Assembly: GCF_001443045.1 (NCBI RefSeq)
Contig: NZ_LKPJ01000014.1
Span: forward strand, 161,038 to 225,037
Source of the DNA: Burkholderia ambifaria
GTDB lineage: Bacteria; Pseudomonadota; Gammaproteobacteria; Burkholderiales; Burkholderiaceae
DNA: 64,000 nt
Direction: 5' to 3'
Below, piece after piece: positions 8,616-18,525 of this stretch (the stretch's first letter is position 1; every line of letters begins with the position of its first letter). The translations under genes were made by a program, and so were the position numbers. The notes beneath the pieces are model-generated. The model did not search any database, was not told where the DNA came from, and saw nothing but the letters and a program-made list of their open reading frames with translations.

Positions 8616-9878
8616 ATGGCGACTTCTGCTCCTCACCGGCCGTTCCCGCGCGCCGCCAGGCGGCTGATGCACCACGTGGCGACGATTGCGCCGGCGCTCG
8701 CCGTCGGCATCATCGTTTCCGCGTGCGGCGGCGACAGCTCGCTCAACGACGGCGAACCGGCCTACGCAACCCAGGCACGCCCGCAGATCAACGCGTTGCT
8801 CGCGGACACGCTGACACCCGGCGCCGTCGTCTACGTGCAATCGCCGCACGGCAACTGGCTCGCATCGTTCGGCACGGCCGTGCGCGGCACGAACACGCCG
8901 ATCCCGACGAACGCGCACTTCCGCATCGGCAGCGTGACGAAGACGTGGACAGGCACGGTGATCCTGCAACTCGTGCAGGAAGGCAGGCTGCGCCTGACCG
9001 ATCATGTCAGCCAGTACGTCGCGAACGTGCCGAACGGCGATTCGATCACGATCGAGCAGTTGCTGACCATGCGCAGCGGCCTTTACAACTACTCGACGAA
9101 CCTCGCGTTCAACCAGACGCTGGACGCGCAGCCGGACAAGGTGTGGACCATCGATGAGCTGCTGGGCATCGCGCGGAGCCAGCCCGTCTATTTCGCGCCG
9201 GGCGCGGATTTCCGCTACTCGAACACGAATACAGTGCTGCTCGGCCTGATCATCGAGCAGCTCACCGGCATGAGCGCCGCCGATGCGATCCGGACCCGGC
9301 TGTTCGCGCCGCTCGGCCTGACCGAGACCGCCCTGCCGCCGCAGGACCACACGGCGCTGCCCGCGCCGGCGCCGCAGGGCTATCAATGGGGCACCAATGT
9401 GGAGACCCTCGACAGCAACACGCTGTCCCCGGCGCGTCAGGCGGCCGCCAAAGACGGCACGCTGCAGCCGACCAACGTGACGAGCGTCAATACGTCGTGG
9501 GCGTGGACGGCCGGCTCCGGCATCTCGACCGCGACCGAACTGGGCGCGGACGTGCAGCGGATGGTCAGCGGCGGCTACCTGAACGCCGACCTGCAGGCGC
9601 AACGGCTCGCGAGCTGCACGCCGACCGATCCGTCGAATCCGGCATCGGCCAGCTACTGCATGGGACTCGCGAAATTCGGTACGTTCTACGGACACACCGG
9701 TGAAATACCGGGCTTCAATACGTTCGCGGGCTACGATCCGGCCACGAAGACGACGATCGTCACGTGGGCGAACACGGCGGCCGGCCCCGACGGACGCGCA
9801 CCGGCCAACGAGATCGCGCGAATCATCATGGCCGAGCTCAGCAAGGCATCGGACGTGCCGAGCGAGGGCCGGCCGTGA
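8616..9878 (+). CDS. Serine hydrolase, beta-lactamase/D-alanyl-D-alanine carboxypeptidase family, lipoprotein
   Basis: A 420-residue class C beta-lactamase-fold protein. The active-site SxxK is SVTK, the YxN motif is in RYSNTNT, and the third-box equivalent is GHTGE. The N-terminus has a basic region, a hydrophobic stretch and IVSAC, a plausible lipobox, so it is probably a lipoprotein in the periplasm. The ATG at 8616 (MATSAPHR) is supported by AAGGAAC 5-11 nt upstream; the frame is open further upstream without a ribosome site. Members include D,D-peptidases, esterases and true lactamases; sequence alone does not say which. It stands alone between two clusters. Confidence 0.85.
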   Translation: MATSAPHRPFPRAARRLMHHVATIAPALAVGIIVSACGGDSSLNDGEPAYATQARPQINALLADTLTPGAVVYVQSPHGNWLASFGTAVRGTNTPIPTNAHFRIGSVTKTWTGTVILQLVQEGRLRLTDHVSQYVANVPNGDSITIEQLLTMRSGLYNYSTNLAFNQTLDAQPDKVWTIDELLGIARSQPVYFAPGADFRYSNTNTVLLGLIIEQLTGMSAADAIRTRLFAPLGLTETALPPQDHTALPAPAPQGYQWGTNVETLDSNTLSPARQAAAKDGTLQPTNVTSVNTSWAWTAGSGISTATELGADVQRMVSGGYLNADLQAQRLASCTPTDPSNPASASYCMGLAKFGTFYGHTGEIPGFNTFAGYDPATKTTIVTWANTAAGPDGRAPANEIARIIMAELSKASDVPSEGRP

Positions 9879-9901
9879 CACGCCGGCACGGCGCGCGCGG
9901 C

Positions 9902-10885
9902 TTATTTCGCCGCCTGCGCCGCCGGCGTGAAGCTGCACTTCGGATCGTTCTTGCCGCGCGCCGAACAGCATTCGAGCAGGTCGCTCACCGACTTCGCGTT
10001 CGCCGCATTCCATTCATAGAGGCTCTTGTTGTTGTCGATCGGCATCCAGTGCGTCAGCGGGTAGCGGCTCGCACGCGCATTGCTGCCCTTCGGCGGCGGC
10101 AGCAGCCCGGCAGCGAGCGGCACATAGATCTTGCAGCTGTTCTGGTCGCCGATCCGGTGACAGCCGATGCAGGTGTTGCCGGGCGTGCTGATCGCATGCG
10201 ATGTCCACGACGCGAAGTCGGCGCCGAGATTCACATACTTGCCCCACGGATCGGTCGGCACCTTGTTCCACACCTGCCCGATCCACGGGCTGTACATGAC
10301 CGGGCTCGCGTCATGACACGATACGCAGCGCTTCGTCGCGGTCGCGGCCGGCTTCCACCAGAACTCGGCCGCGGACGGATGGCCGGGCGGCGGCGTCGTC
10401 TCGTTCGGCGGCGGCACCCGCGCGGCGTTCATGCCGGCCGTTCCCCCCTTCTCCGCATGAAACCAGCAGGTCTTGCCGTTGCCGACATGGTGCAGCACGA
10501 TGTCGACTTCGTCGTAATACGGGCTGCGGTTCGCACGGATCTGCTTGCGGCGGCAAAACGCCGAGATCTGCGTGTCGCCGTGGGACAGGTCGAGGATCTT
10601 CGAATAAGGCGTGCACTGCCCGGACGTCGGCGCGTCATACGGCAGGAGCGCCGGGCGATCGCACGTCATGTGCGCCGTATAGCGCGCCGGCACCCGGCCG
10701 TTGACGGTGATCGGCACATCGGTGCCGGCGTTGCAGTCGAACGCGGGAATCTCGCCGATTTCATCGGTGCACTGCTGCGCATACTCATGCAGCGAAGCAT
10801 CGCCGCTTCCCGCCGCGAGCGCGACCGGCGCAACCTGCACGGCCAGCAGCGTCGCCAGCGCGGCGACGCAGGTTCTCGTCGTCAT
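9902..10885 (-). CDS. Secreted dihaem c-type cytochrome of the molybdenum hydroxylase operon
   Basis: The 327-residue product has a signal peptide (TRTCVAALATLLAVQ, cleavage after ALA) and two CxxCH haem c sites, CVSCH and CIGCH, plus several extra cysteines. Its start overlaps the stop of the 2Fe-2S subunit gene as ATGA, so translation is coupled and the three genes form one unit. It most likely accepts electrons from the periplasmic molybdenum enzyme and passes them to the respiratory chain. The longer frame open to 11281 is a shadow over the 2Fe-2S subunit. Confidence 0.82.
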   Translation of the reverse strand: MTTRTCVAALATLLAVQVAPVALAAGSGDASLHEYAQQCTDEIGEIPAFDCNAGTDVPITVNGRVPARYTAHMTCDRPALLPYDAPTSGQCTPYSKILDLSHGDTQISAFCRRKQIRANRSPYYDEVDIVLHHVGNGKTCWFHAEKGGTAGMNAARVPPPNETTPPPGHPSAAEFWWKPAATATKRCVSCHDASPVMYSPWIGQVWNKVPTDPWGKYVNLGADFASWTSHAISTPGNTCIGCHRIGDQNSCKIYVPLAAGLLPPPKGSNARASRYPLTHWMPIDNNKSLYEWNAANAKSVSDLLECCSARGKNDPKCSFTPAAQAAK

Positions 10886-11400
10886 GCCGCCCCCTTCGTG
10901 TAGCGCAGCGCCACCTTGCGAATGGCCTCGATGTACTTGACGTAGCCGGTGCAACGGCAGATGTTGCCGCCGACCCAGGTTTCGATCATCGCGTCCAGAT
11001 CGCGCTCGTGCACCGGCTGCGCGCGCAGATGGTCGAGCATCGCGGTCGCGGCCATCAGGAAGCCCGACGTGCAGTAGCCGCACTGGAACGCGAACGACTC
11101 GAGAAAGCTCTGCTGCAGCGGCGACAGCGCATCGCCCTGCGCGAGCCCTTCGATCGTGTACACGTGCATGTCCGCCATCGCACTGACCGGCGTCGAGCAC
11201 GACAGCGTCTTTTCCATCGGCGCATCGGGCGCGTTGCGCACGCCGACCGTGCACGCGCGGCACACGCCGATGCCGCAGCACAGCTTCGTGCCCGTCAGGT
11301 CCCGTCGCTCGTGCAGGAAGTCGATGAGGTTCATGTCGCCGTCGGCGGCGGCTGCTTCGACGGGCTTGCCGTTGATGGTCATCCGGACCGGATTGCTCAT
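10882..11400 (-). CDS. 2Fe-2S subunit of a xanthine-dehydrogenase-family enzyme
   Basis: A 172-residue IorA/CoxS-like subunit carrying two [2Fe-2S] clusters: the plant-ferredoxin type (CCGIGVCRAC plus CSTPV, about residues 41-70) and the helical type (CGYCTSGF and CRCTG, about 110-155). It relays electrons from the molybdopterin site. Its start codon overlaps the large-subunit stop (ATGA) and its stop overlaps the cytochrome start in the same way. It has no export signal and would be carried across the membrane by the Tat-tagged large subunit (known for related enzymes, inferred here). Confidence 0.92.
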   Translation of the reverse strand: MSNPVRMTINGKPVEAAAADGDMNLIDFLHERRDLTGTKLCCGIGVCRACTVGVRNAPDAPMEKTLSCSTPVSAMADMHVYTIEGLAQGDALSPLQQSFLESFAFQCGYCTSGFLMAATAMLDHLRAQPVHERDLDAMIETWVGGNICRCTGYVKYIEAIRKVALRYTKGAA

Positions 11401-14126
11401 TGCAGTGCCTCCCGAATCTTCTCCGGCGTCACCGGCGTCACCCGGAACCGCCGCCCCGTCGCCATCGCGAGCGCATTGAGCAGCGCCGGCGCGATCGGGC
11501 ACATCACCGCTTCCGCGATGCCGCGTGCATTCGCCGGATCGCCGGCCGGCGGCGGCAAAGCGATCAGCTCCTGCACGGGGATATCCGGCAGCCGCGTGAC
11601 CTCGTAGCGATCGAGATTCCATCGGCCGCCGCCCGGCCCGTCGGGCCCCAGCGGACAGGTTTCGGTCAGCACGTTGCCGATCCCCATCGCGACCGCGCCC
11701 TGCGACTGCCCTTCGACGAGTTCCGGCGACAACTGCCGGCCGACGCTCACGGCCGTCACCACGCGTTCGACCTTCACGCGCCCGGTTGCCGGATCGACAG
11801 CCACCGCGACGAGCGTCGCCGACGGCGCATAGGTCGTGCGCCCGTAGAGCGTCGTGTTGACCGGTGGCGGCTGCAGCACGCGCTGCAGCGACGCCAGGCG
11901 ATACGGGTCGAGGCCGACCGCCACGTAGTCGTAGTCGATCTGCGCACTGCCGGACGCGAACGGATAAGTGCCCTTCCAGAAGTACCCGGCATAGCTCGCA
12001 TGCACAGCCGCCACGGTCTGCAGGCCCAGCTTCCTGATCGTGCCGAGCAGCGCCGGCCATGAAATCGGGGCGAGGCCGTTCGCGACGAGCGCACGATCGA
12101 CCCAGCGTACGTCCTCGGCCCGTACCGGCACGCCCCACCACGCACGCGCAGCCGGCAGCACGCTTTGCAGAAACAGCGCCTGCGCGGCGCCCTTCACCGC
12201 GTGGTACTGATGGAATGCGCCGAGGCACGCGCTCGACGAACCATAGTTGTAGCGCACCCACTTCGGATCGCTCGACGGGCCCTTCGTGGTGAGCCCGAGC
12301 GCGTTGAACGGCGCGATCTCGCTCATCGCAATCGTTTGCGCGTTTTGCCCGAGAAATTCAGCCGGTGCGAGACCCAGCGTCGTGGCCGCGCCGTTGCCCA
12401 TGTCGGTATATGGCGTGACCACGCGCAGGCTGCTGTCGGGCAGGATCTGCACCATCCCGAACATCCCGTCGCCGGACGTGCCGTACGCCTCGTTCGCCAT
12501 CGCGAGACCGACGCCGTAGCGGAGGCTGCGTGCGTTGCGCTCGGCACGCGCCTGCTCGCGCTCGAGCCATAGCGGATGACGCTCGAGCCGGTCGAGCAGC
12601 GCGTCGAGCTGCAGGTCGAACAGGATCGGTGCCCCCGTGATCGCGCGCCCCTTGCCGAGACCCGGCGCCTTGCCGAGCAGATTGGCGCGCCGGATCTCGA
12701 ACGGCGACAGCCCGAGCCGGCGCGCGGCTTCGTCCATCAGCGTCTCGATCGCCATGAACGCCTGCGGTCCGCCGAAGCCGCGCTGCGACCCGCCGAAGAC
12801 TTCCCGCGTGTAGGTCGATGCGGCCTGCGCGCGTGCGCGCGGGATCTCGTAGCAGCTCATCGCGCTCAACGCGGCAAGCTGCGCCACGTACGGCGACAGG
12901 TTCTTCTTCCCGCCGCCGTTCATCAGGAAATCGCAGGTGATCGCTTCGAGCTTGCCGCGACGGTCGAACCACAGCGATTCGGAAAACTGCGTCTCGCAGC
13001 GTTTCAGGCCGACCTGGAATTGTTCGTAGCGCGATTGCTGCCAGCGCAGCGCGCCCTTCGCGAACGGGGCAGCAAGCGCCAGATACAGCGGGAAATAGGA
13101 CTTGTCGCGTCCGCCGAAGCCACCGCCCGGGTAGCACGCGATGACATGCGCCTCCTTGACCGAGATGTCGCTGCCGTCGAACAGCGCGCACGCGCCCGTT
13201 GCATCGTCGTTCGCCGACTGCGTGCCGAGAACGAGGCTGATTTTCGCGGCCGACGCGTCGTACCACGCGAGTCCCGACTCGGGCTCCATGAACATCGGGT
13301 CCATCGCCGGCGTCTCGAATCCGCCGTCGCCGGTGGCCCGAACGCCGATCCACGTGCCGGCGGCTGCATTGCGGGCGACCGTCGCGTCGATGTTGGCGAC
13401 CGCCGCCTCGCGTTCCGCCAGGTACTTCGCGGTCGGCTTGCCGTTGCTGTCGGTCTGGTAGTTGTCGACGTAACTGAAATGTTGTTCGTCGTCGCGCACG
13501 TAGATGGTCACGGGCGAATACGGGACGACCGGTGCGGCCGGCCCCGGGCCGACCGGCGCGCCGTAGCGGATCGCGCCGCGATTGAAGTCGAGCAGCTTCT
13601 TCGCGCGACGATAGACGTCGAAGTTCGCGAAGATCAGCAGCGCGGCCGGTTGTCCGTAGCAGTCCGCCGGATGGCCGGCCCGCGCGAGCCAGTAGATGTC
13701 CTGGTTCGCGATCGGATCGGGTTCCGGTGCAAGCGGAATCCGGCGCGCGCTCAGCAATGCGTTGTCGACGACGGCGATCGGTCGCAGCTCGGGCGGCAGC
13801 ACGCCGAGGTCGTAGCCCTGGTACACGGCGTCGACCCGGTCGCAGCGCAGCGCATAGAGCCAGTTTTCCTGCTGCGGCCAGCCGACGAAGTCGCGGGACT
13901 TGAAGTCGCGCGCGTAGATCTTCTGGCCCGTCACCTTCGGCATGCCGTCGATGCGCCAGCGCGCCTTGCCGGGCACGGGCGCCCAGTTCGGGCCGTTCGC
14001 GTCGGCCTGCGTCTCGCCCGCGGCGAGTACGACGGCCGGCAAATGGGTGACCGACACGGCGACGACGGCGCCGCTGCCGGCGAGCTTCAGAAACGTCCGG
14101 CGTGTCACAGGCACATGGATGGCCAT
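11397..14126 (-). CDS. Tat-exported molybdopterin-binding subunit, aldehyde/isoquinoline oxidoreductase type
   Basis: The 909-residue large subunit belongs to the IorB-like branch of the xanthine dehydrogenase family. A twin-arginine signal, RRTFLKLAG, lies at residues about 9-17, so the enzyme works in the periplasm. Molybdenum-cofactor contacts are visible in GGGFGGRDKS and GGSQRGFGGPQ; the catalytic Glu region near the C-terminus reads ARGIAEAVMCPIAPAL, which fits the GExxxxP-like loop only loosely (GIAEAVMCP). I chose ATG 14126 because GAGGGA lies upstream; a 20-codon extension has none. Substrates in this branch are aldehydes or N-heteroaromatics; the actual one is unknown. Confidence 0.87.
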   Translation of the reverse strand: MAIHVPVTRRTFLKLAGSGAVVAVSVTHLPAVVLAAGETQADANGPNWAPVPGKARWRIDGMPKVTGQKIYARDFKSRDFVGWPQQENWLYALRCDRVDAVYQGYDLGVLPPELRPIAVVDNALLSARRIPLAPEPDPIANQDIYWLARAGHPADCYGQPAALLIFANFDVYRRAKKLLDFNRGAIRYGAPVGPGPAAPVVPYSPVTIYVRDDEQHFSYVDNYQTDSNGKPTAKYLAEREAAVANIDATVARNAAAGTWIGVRATGDGGFETPAMDPMFMEPESGLAWYDASAAKISLVLGTQSANDDATGACALFDGSDISVKEAHVIACYPGGGFGGRDKSYFPLYLALAAPFAKGALRWQQSRYEQFQVGLKRCETQFSESLWFDRRGKLEAITCDFLMNGGGKKNLSPYVAQLAALSAMSCYEIPRARAQAASTYTREVFGGSQRGFGGPQAFMAIETLMDEAARRLGLSPFEIRRANLLGKAPGLGKGRAITGAPILFDLQLDALLDRLERHPLWLEREQARAERNARSLRYGVGLAMANEAYGTSGDGMFGMVQILPDSSLRVVTPYTDMGNGAATTLGLAPAEFLGQNAQTIAMSEIAPFNALGLTTKGPSSDPKWVRYNYGSSSACLGAFHQYHAVKGAAQALFLQSVLPAARAWWGVPVRAEDVRWVDRALVANGLAPISWPALLGTIRKLGLQTVAAVHASYAGYFWKGTYPFASGSAQIDYDYVAVGLDPYRLASLQRVLQPPPVNTTLYGRTTYAPSATLVAVAVDPATGRVKVERVVTAVSVGRQLSPELVEGQSQGAVAMGIGNVLTETCPLGPDGPGGGRWNLDRYEVTRLPDIPVQELIALPPPAGDPANARGIAEAVMCPIAPALLNALAMATGRRFRVTPVTPEKIREALQ

Positions 14127-15114
14127 GCTGCGTCCCTCGTTCGAATTGTTATGTCGGTCCGTCGACTGCGCGACGCGCGTCGCCACGCCGGCCGCGTGCG
14201 GGCCGATGCGCGGGGGCGCCGATGCGCAGGATATCGGTGAGCAGGAGGTGTTCCGGGCGCGGTCGGCCGCACCGGCTGTCAGGAATCGGGGGGTAAAGGA
14301 CGCGCAATGCCGCGCGGCGGATGCGCGGGACCGTGCCGGACGGCCGAACGCCTGCTCGACGAAGCATCAGGCCGCCTGCACATCGCTGCTTGCTCGTTCA
14401 TGATTCCCCCGGCCTTGATCGTGCATGACTGGCCTGTTTTCCGTGTCGTCGGGCAGTCGCTTGATTTTCAATGCTTCTTTGGATATTTCCGAGAGGCCGA
14501 ATGCGCGTCCCGTTCCCGTCGTGATTCAGCACTGATTTTGAATAATGCTAGAAATTCGAATCGGGGATTTCAAGGGAATTTTCGGCTGCATGGCGCCTGC
14601 CGGCGCATGCGGACAGGGATAGACGGGCTACCGTTCGCCGGCCGGGAGGCCTGCCTCTGACCGGCTACTTCGATGCCGGCAGGGGCACGCCCCTGTCATT
14701 ACAATTCACTTTCGCGAAAGGAGACGTTCCGACAAACGTGATTTTCCCGCGAGTGGGGAAAGAAGAGCCAGGGGGTAATTCCGATCGATACTTCGATAAA
14801 CAATCGCGCACATTATTGATTCGGATTAGTTCAGTTGTGCGGATCGATCCAGTCGGATTGCTTTTTCGATTCGGCCGGCGCGCTGCCGCGACTGTGTTCG
14901 GGTTAGTCGTAGGGGGCCACCCGCGCGGGCAGTGGACTACGGCTGCATCCAGGGTCGACCATGGGTCCGGGTTGCGTCGACGTCGCTATGATCAACCTGT
15001 CTCGCGACGCCGCCCGGGGGAGAAGGAGCCTCCCATGAAGACGGTGGCCGTGCCGGCTGACCTGTGATGCCCGCCGGCACGCAAATCCGTTGCGCGCGGT
15101 ATCCGTGCGTGTGC
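14127..15114. other. Long intergenic region, no gene recognised
   Basis: About 990 bp between the molybdenum enzyme and the Tad locus. The centre (roughly 14440-14860) is noticeably AT-richer than the flanks. It presumably holds the promoter for the leftward hydroxylase operon at its left end. Short open frames here lack ribosome sites and protein-like composition. No RNA gene, repeat or riboswitch was recognised. Confidence 0.5.
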
Positions 15115-16089
15115 TTACTGCCCAACGGTGGCGAAGGACGGCAACAGCACGCGATACACGTGAATCATCGCCGGCCCCAGCAACACGCACATCAGCGCCG
15201 GGAAAATGCAGAAGATCAGCGGGAACAACAGCTTCAGCGCGATCTTCGCGGCCCGCTCCTCGGCGCGCATCCGCCTCCGCGTGCGCAGCATGTCGGACAG
15301 CACACGCAGCGATTCGGCAATGCTCGTCCCGAAGCGATCTGCCTGGATCAGCATCGCGCTGAACGATTCGATGTCCTCGACGCCAGTCCGCAGCGCGAGA
15401 TTGCGCAACGCCGTGTCCTTCGTAAACCCCGAACGCATCTCGAGCAGCAACAGGTCGAGTTCGCTCGAAACCACCTCACTGCGAAAGCGCAGTTCCTCGC
15501 TCACCCTCATCAAAGCCGCGTCGAGCCCGAGCCCGGCTTCGACGCATACCGTCAGCAAGTCGAGCGCGTCCGGAAAGTCCTCGAAGATCGTTCGCTGACG
15601 CGATGCGATCCGCCGCGCGAGGATGAAGTTCGGTATGTAGTAGCCGATCCCGGCAAGCGCGACGAGGATGAACGAAAGCAACATGCGCTGATCTGCGAGT
15701 CGTGTCGTGATGAGCGCCAGCAGCGCAGCGCCCGGCAGCAGCAGCGCAAGCATCGTCTTCGCCGTGAAGTACAGCGCGCCCGCATTCGGATCGCGCCAAC
15801 CGGCATTCATCATTCGGATTCGCAGCGGTGAATCCTCCCAGCCCTCTTGCGGCACCGACAACCGGGAAATGGGTTTCGACAGCTCGACGAGCTTCGCGAC
15901 CCAGCGCGTTGCTTGCCCGCCGCCGTCGTCCGCACCGGTGCCAATGCCCACGCTTGCCCCGCTCGCCTGCTGAATCCGGCGTTCCATGCTGCGCGGTGCA
16001 AACAACAGCATCGCAGCGAGCACGCCACCGGCGACGAAGATGAACAAGCCGGCCAGCATCACGGTATGTACTACGCTCATGTTTTGCAT
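15115..16089 (-). CDS. tadC: Tad pilus inner-membrane platform protein TadC
   Basis: A 324-residue GspF-like type II/IV secretion platform protein, one of the TadB/TadC pair that anchors the motor ATPase and assembles Flp pili. Hydrophobic segments lie at the N-terminus (about 8-30), around 125-165 and at the C-terminus, and the T2SSF domain (ISRLSVPQEG onward, with AGLGLDAALMRVSEEL) occupies the centre to end. I took the ATG at 16089 (MQNMSVVH) because GAGG precedes it; the next ATG at 16080 has no ribosome site. It is last in the 14-gene locus, 39 bp after tadB. Confidence 0.9.
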   Translation of the reverse strand: MQNMSVVHTVMLAGLFIFVAGGVLAAMLLFAPRSMERRIQQASGASVGIGTGADDGGGQATRWVAKLVELSKPISRLSVPQEGWEDSPLRIRMMNAGWRDPNAGALYFTAKTMLALLLPGAALLALITTRLADQRMLLSFILVALAGIGYYIPNFILARRIASRQRTIFEDFPDALDLLTVCVEAGLGLDAALMRVSEELRFRSEVVSSELDLLLLEMRSGFTKDTALRNLALRTGVEDIESFSAMLIQADRFGTSIAESLRVLSDMLRTRRRMRAEERAAKIALKLLFPLIFCIFPALMCVLLGPAMIHVYRVLLPSFATVGQ

Positions 16090-16127
16090 GACAGCCTCGA
16101 ATCGGTTCGTGAAGCCTGAGACACGCG

Positions 16128-17105
16128 TCAGACGCGAATCCGGATGATGCGGCGAATCCACAGCAGGCCGAACGCCATCGACCCCAGCATCGTCCCGACC
16201 ATCTTGATGCCCGCCGGATCCTGCCAGAGTACCGACAGAAACTCCCGGTTCAACATTGCCATCATGGCCGCGGTTCCGAACGGCAGCAGGCCGAGGATCC
16301 ACGCCGACAGCCGCCCTTCGGCCGACAGCACGCGCACCTTGTCGAACAGCTTGAAGCGTTCGCGCACCAGCGATGCGATGCTGTCGAGCAGTTCCGCCAG
16401 ATTGCCGCCGGTCTCGCGCTGGATCAGCACCGCGATCACGAAGTACCGCAGGTCCTGCGCCGGCACGCGGGTCGCGAGGTTCACCAGTGCATCATGCAGC
16501 GATACGCCGTAATTGATCTCGTCGAACGTGATCCGGAATTCACCGCCCATCGGGTCGGGAAACTCCTCGCCGACCATCCCGAGTGCGCTCGTAAACGAAT
16601 GGCCGGAGCGCAGCGCGCGCGCGATCATGTCGCAAATGTCCGGCAGCTGCCGCTCGAGCTTGTGCATCCGCCGATTGCGATGCCTCGTCACGTACATGGT
16701 CGGTATGCACGCCGTCACCAGTGCGACAGGCAGCACGGCGATCAGCGGCAACGGGGTGATGCACAGGACGAGCGCCGTCGCCACCGGCAGTGCTACGCTG
16801 AGCACGACCAGCTTCGCGACCGTCCAGTCGAGCCCGGATTGCTGCAGCACCAGATCCAGCGACTGCACCCGCGGCATACGCAGCAGCAGCCGGTCGAACG
16901 GTTTCGACTCGTCGAGCATCCGCTTCTTCAGGATCGACATACGCTCCTGCTGCACGCTGCCGCCGGCCGACATCGCGCGCAGGCGCGACTCGATCCGGCG
17001 TGCCGCGGCACCGTGGCGCCCGTTCCACCATTGATAGGCGCCTTCGATCGCGAGCACGACCGCGACGAAGGTGAGAATCACAAAACCGTAAAAGATCGAG
17101 TCCAT
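16128..17105 (-). CDS. tadB: Tad pilus inner-membrane platform protein TadB
   Basis: A 325-residue GspF-like protein paired with TadC. There is an N-terminal membrane segment ([16 protein letters not shown]), a pair in the middle (about 100-140) and a C-terminal pair; the T2SSF domain includes [21 protein letters not shown] and [15 protein letters not shown], both characteristic. It starts 34 bp after cpaF and is followed by tadC. Confidence 0.92.
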   Translation of the reverse strand: MDSIFYGFVILTFVAVVLAIEGAYQWWNGRHGAAARRIESRLRAMSAGGSVQQERMSILKKRMLDESKPFDRLLLRMPRVQSLDLVLQQSGLDWTVAKLVVLSVALPVATALVLCITPLPLIAVLPVALVTACIPTMYVTRHRNRRMHKLERQLPDICDMIARALRSGHSFTSALGMVGEEFPDPMGGEFRITFDEINYGVSLHDALVNLATRVPAQDLRYFVIAVLIQRETGGNLAELLDSIASLVRERFKLFDKVRVLSAEGRLSAWILGLLPFGTAAMMAMLNREFLSVLWQDPAGIKMVGTMLGSMAFGLLWIRRIIRIRV

Positions 17106-17138
17106 GGGACCTCCCCGGGATCAGACGGCCACGCGTCG

Positions 17139-18506
17139 TTACTTCGTCTCGAAGCGCTGCGCCGGGTCGTACAGCGAATCCGGCAGGTTGATGCCGAATG
17201 CCTGCAGCCGCTCGGCGAACTTCGGCCGCACGCCGGTTGCGCAGAAATGCCCACGCACCGTGCCGTCTCGATCCATGCCGGTACGCTTGAACGTAAAGAT
17301 CTCCTGCATGTTGATGATGTCGCCCTCCATCCCGGTCAGTTCCTGGATGCTGACGATCTTGCGCTTGCCGTCGGTGAGCCGCGTCGCCTGCACGACCACC
17401 GAGATCGCCGACGCGATCTGCTGGCGCATCGTCTTCGGCGGCAGCGTCAGGCCGCCGACGCTGATCATGTTCTCGAGCCGCGTGAGCGCATCGCGCGGCG
17501 TGTTCGCGTGGATCGTCGCGAGCGAGCCTTCGTGGCCGGTGTTCATCGCATTGAGCATGTCGAGCGCTTCCGCGCCGCGCACCTCGCCGAGGATGATCCG
17601 GTCCGGCCGCATCCGCAGCGCGTTGCGCACGAGCGTGCGCTGCGTGATCTCGCCCTTGCCCTCGATGTTCGGCGGCCGCGTCTCGAGTCGCAACACGTGC
17701 GGCTGCTGCAGTTGCAGCTCGGCCGCATCCTCGATCGTCACGATCCGTTCCGATCGCGGAATGAAGCCCGAGAGAATGTTGAGCAGCGTCGTCTTGCCGC
17801 TACCGGTACCACCCGAGACGAGCACGTTCACCTTTGCCTTCGCCAGCGAGTCGAGCAGTTCCGCCATCGGCGGCGTGAGGCTCTGGTAACTCACCAGGTC
17901 GTCCATCTTCAGCGGATTGACCGCGAAGCGCCGAATCGACATCAACGGCCCGTCGATCGCCGACGGCGGGATGATCGCGTTCACGCGCGAACCGTCCGGC
18001 AGCCGCGCGTCGACCATCGGGGTCGATTCGTCGATGCGGCGCCCGACCCGCGAGACGATCTTCTCGATCACCTTCATCAGGTGCGCATCGTCGTAGAACG
18101 TCACGTCGGTCAGCTCCAGCTGGCCGCCGCGCTCGACGTAGACCTGGCTGTACGTGTTCACGAGGATGTCGGAGATGCCGGGGTCGCGCAGCAGCGACTC
18201 GAGCGGGCCGAAACCGAACATCTCGTCGTATACGTCGATCGCGAGCTGGCGCCGCTCGATGTCATTCGCGGGCGTGCGCTGCTCGTCGAGAATGCGCGAG
18301 ATCAGCGCCCCGATTTCCTGCCGGACCTGATCCTGCGGCAGGCGCGACAGGCGCTCGAGCTCCACGCGCTCGAGCACGGCCAGGTGAATTTCACGGCGCA
18401 GCTTCTGGTACGCGTCGCGTACCGCCGAATGCGTCGACGCAGCCGGTTCAGTACCGACCGCATGGGGCTGAGCCCGATACAAGGACATCTGTTCGCGCAA
18501 TGACAT
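17139..18506 (-). CDS. cpaF: Tad pilus motor ATPase CpaF/TadA
   Basis: This 455-residue type II/IV secretion ATPase powers Flp pilus extension (and retraction in the Tad system). The Walker A motif is GGTGSGKTT (about residue 230), Walker B is RIILGEVRG, and the Asp/His boxes lie between ([29 protein letters not shown]). An N-terminal extension of about 80 residues precedes the N2-type domain. It begins 19 bp after cpaE. The partner platform proteins TadB and TadC follow immediately. Confidence 0.95.
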   Translation of the reverse strand: MSLREQMSLYRAQPHAVGTEPAASTHSAVRDAYQKLRREIHLAVLERVELERLSRLPQDQVRQEIGALISRILDEQRTPANDIERRQLAIDVYDEMFGFGPLESLLRDPGISDILVNTYSQVYVERGGQLELTDVTFYDDAHLMKVIEKIVSRVGRRIDESTPMVDARLPDGSRVNAIIPPSAIDGPLMSIRRFAVNPLKMDDLVSYQSLTPPMAELLDSLAKAKVNVLVSGGTGSGKTTLLNILSGFIPRSERIVTIEDAAELQLQQPHVLRLETRPPNIEGKGEITQRTLVRNALRMRPDRIILGEVRGAEALDMLNAMNTGHEGSLATIHANTPRDALTRLENMISVGGLTLPPKTMRQQIASAISVVVQATRLTDGKRKIVSIQELTGMEGDIINMQEIFTFKRTGMDRDGTVRGHFCATGVRPKFAERLQAFGINLPDSLYDPAQRFETK

Positions 18507-18525
18507 GATGGTTTCCCCGAAAGAT

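Noticed and set aside
14738..15067. 109-codon plus-strand frame in the gap before the Tad locus
   Set aside because: No ribosome site, no recognised motif and poor composition after residue 60.
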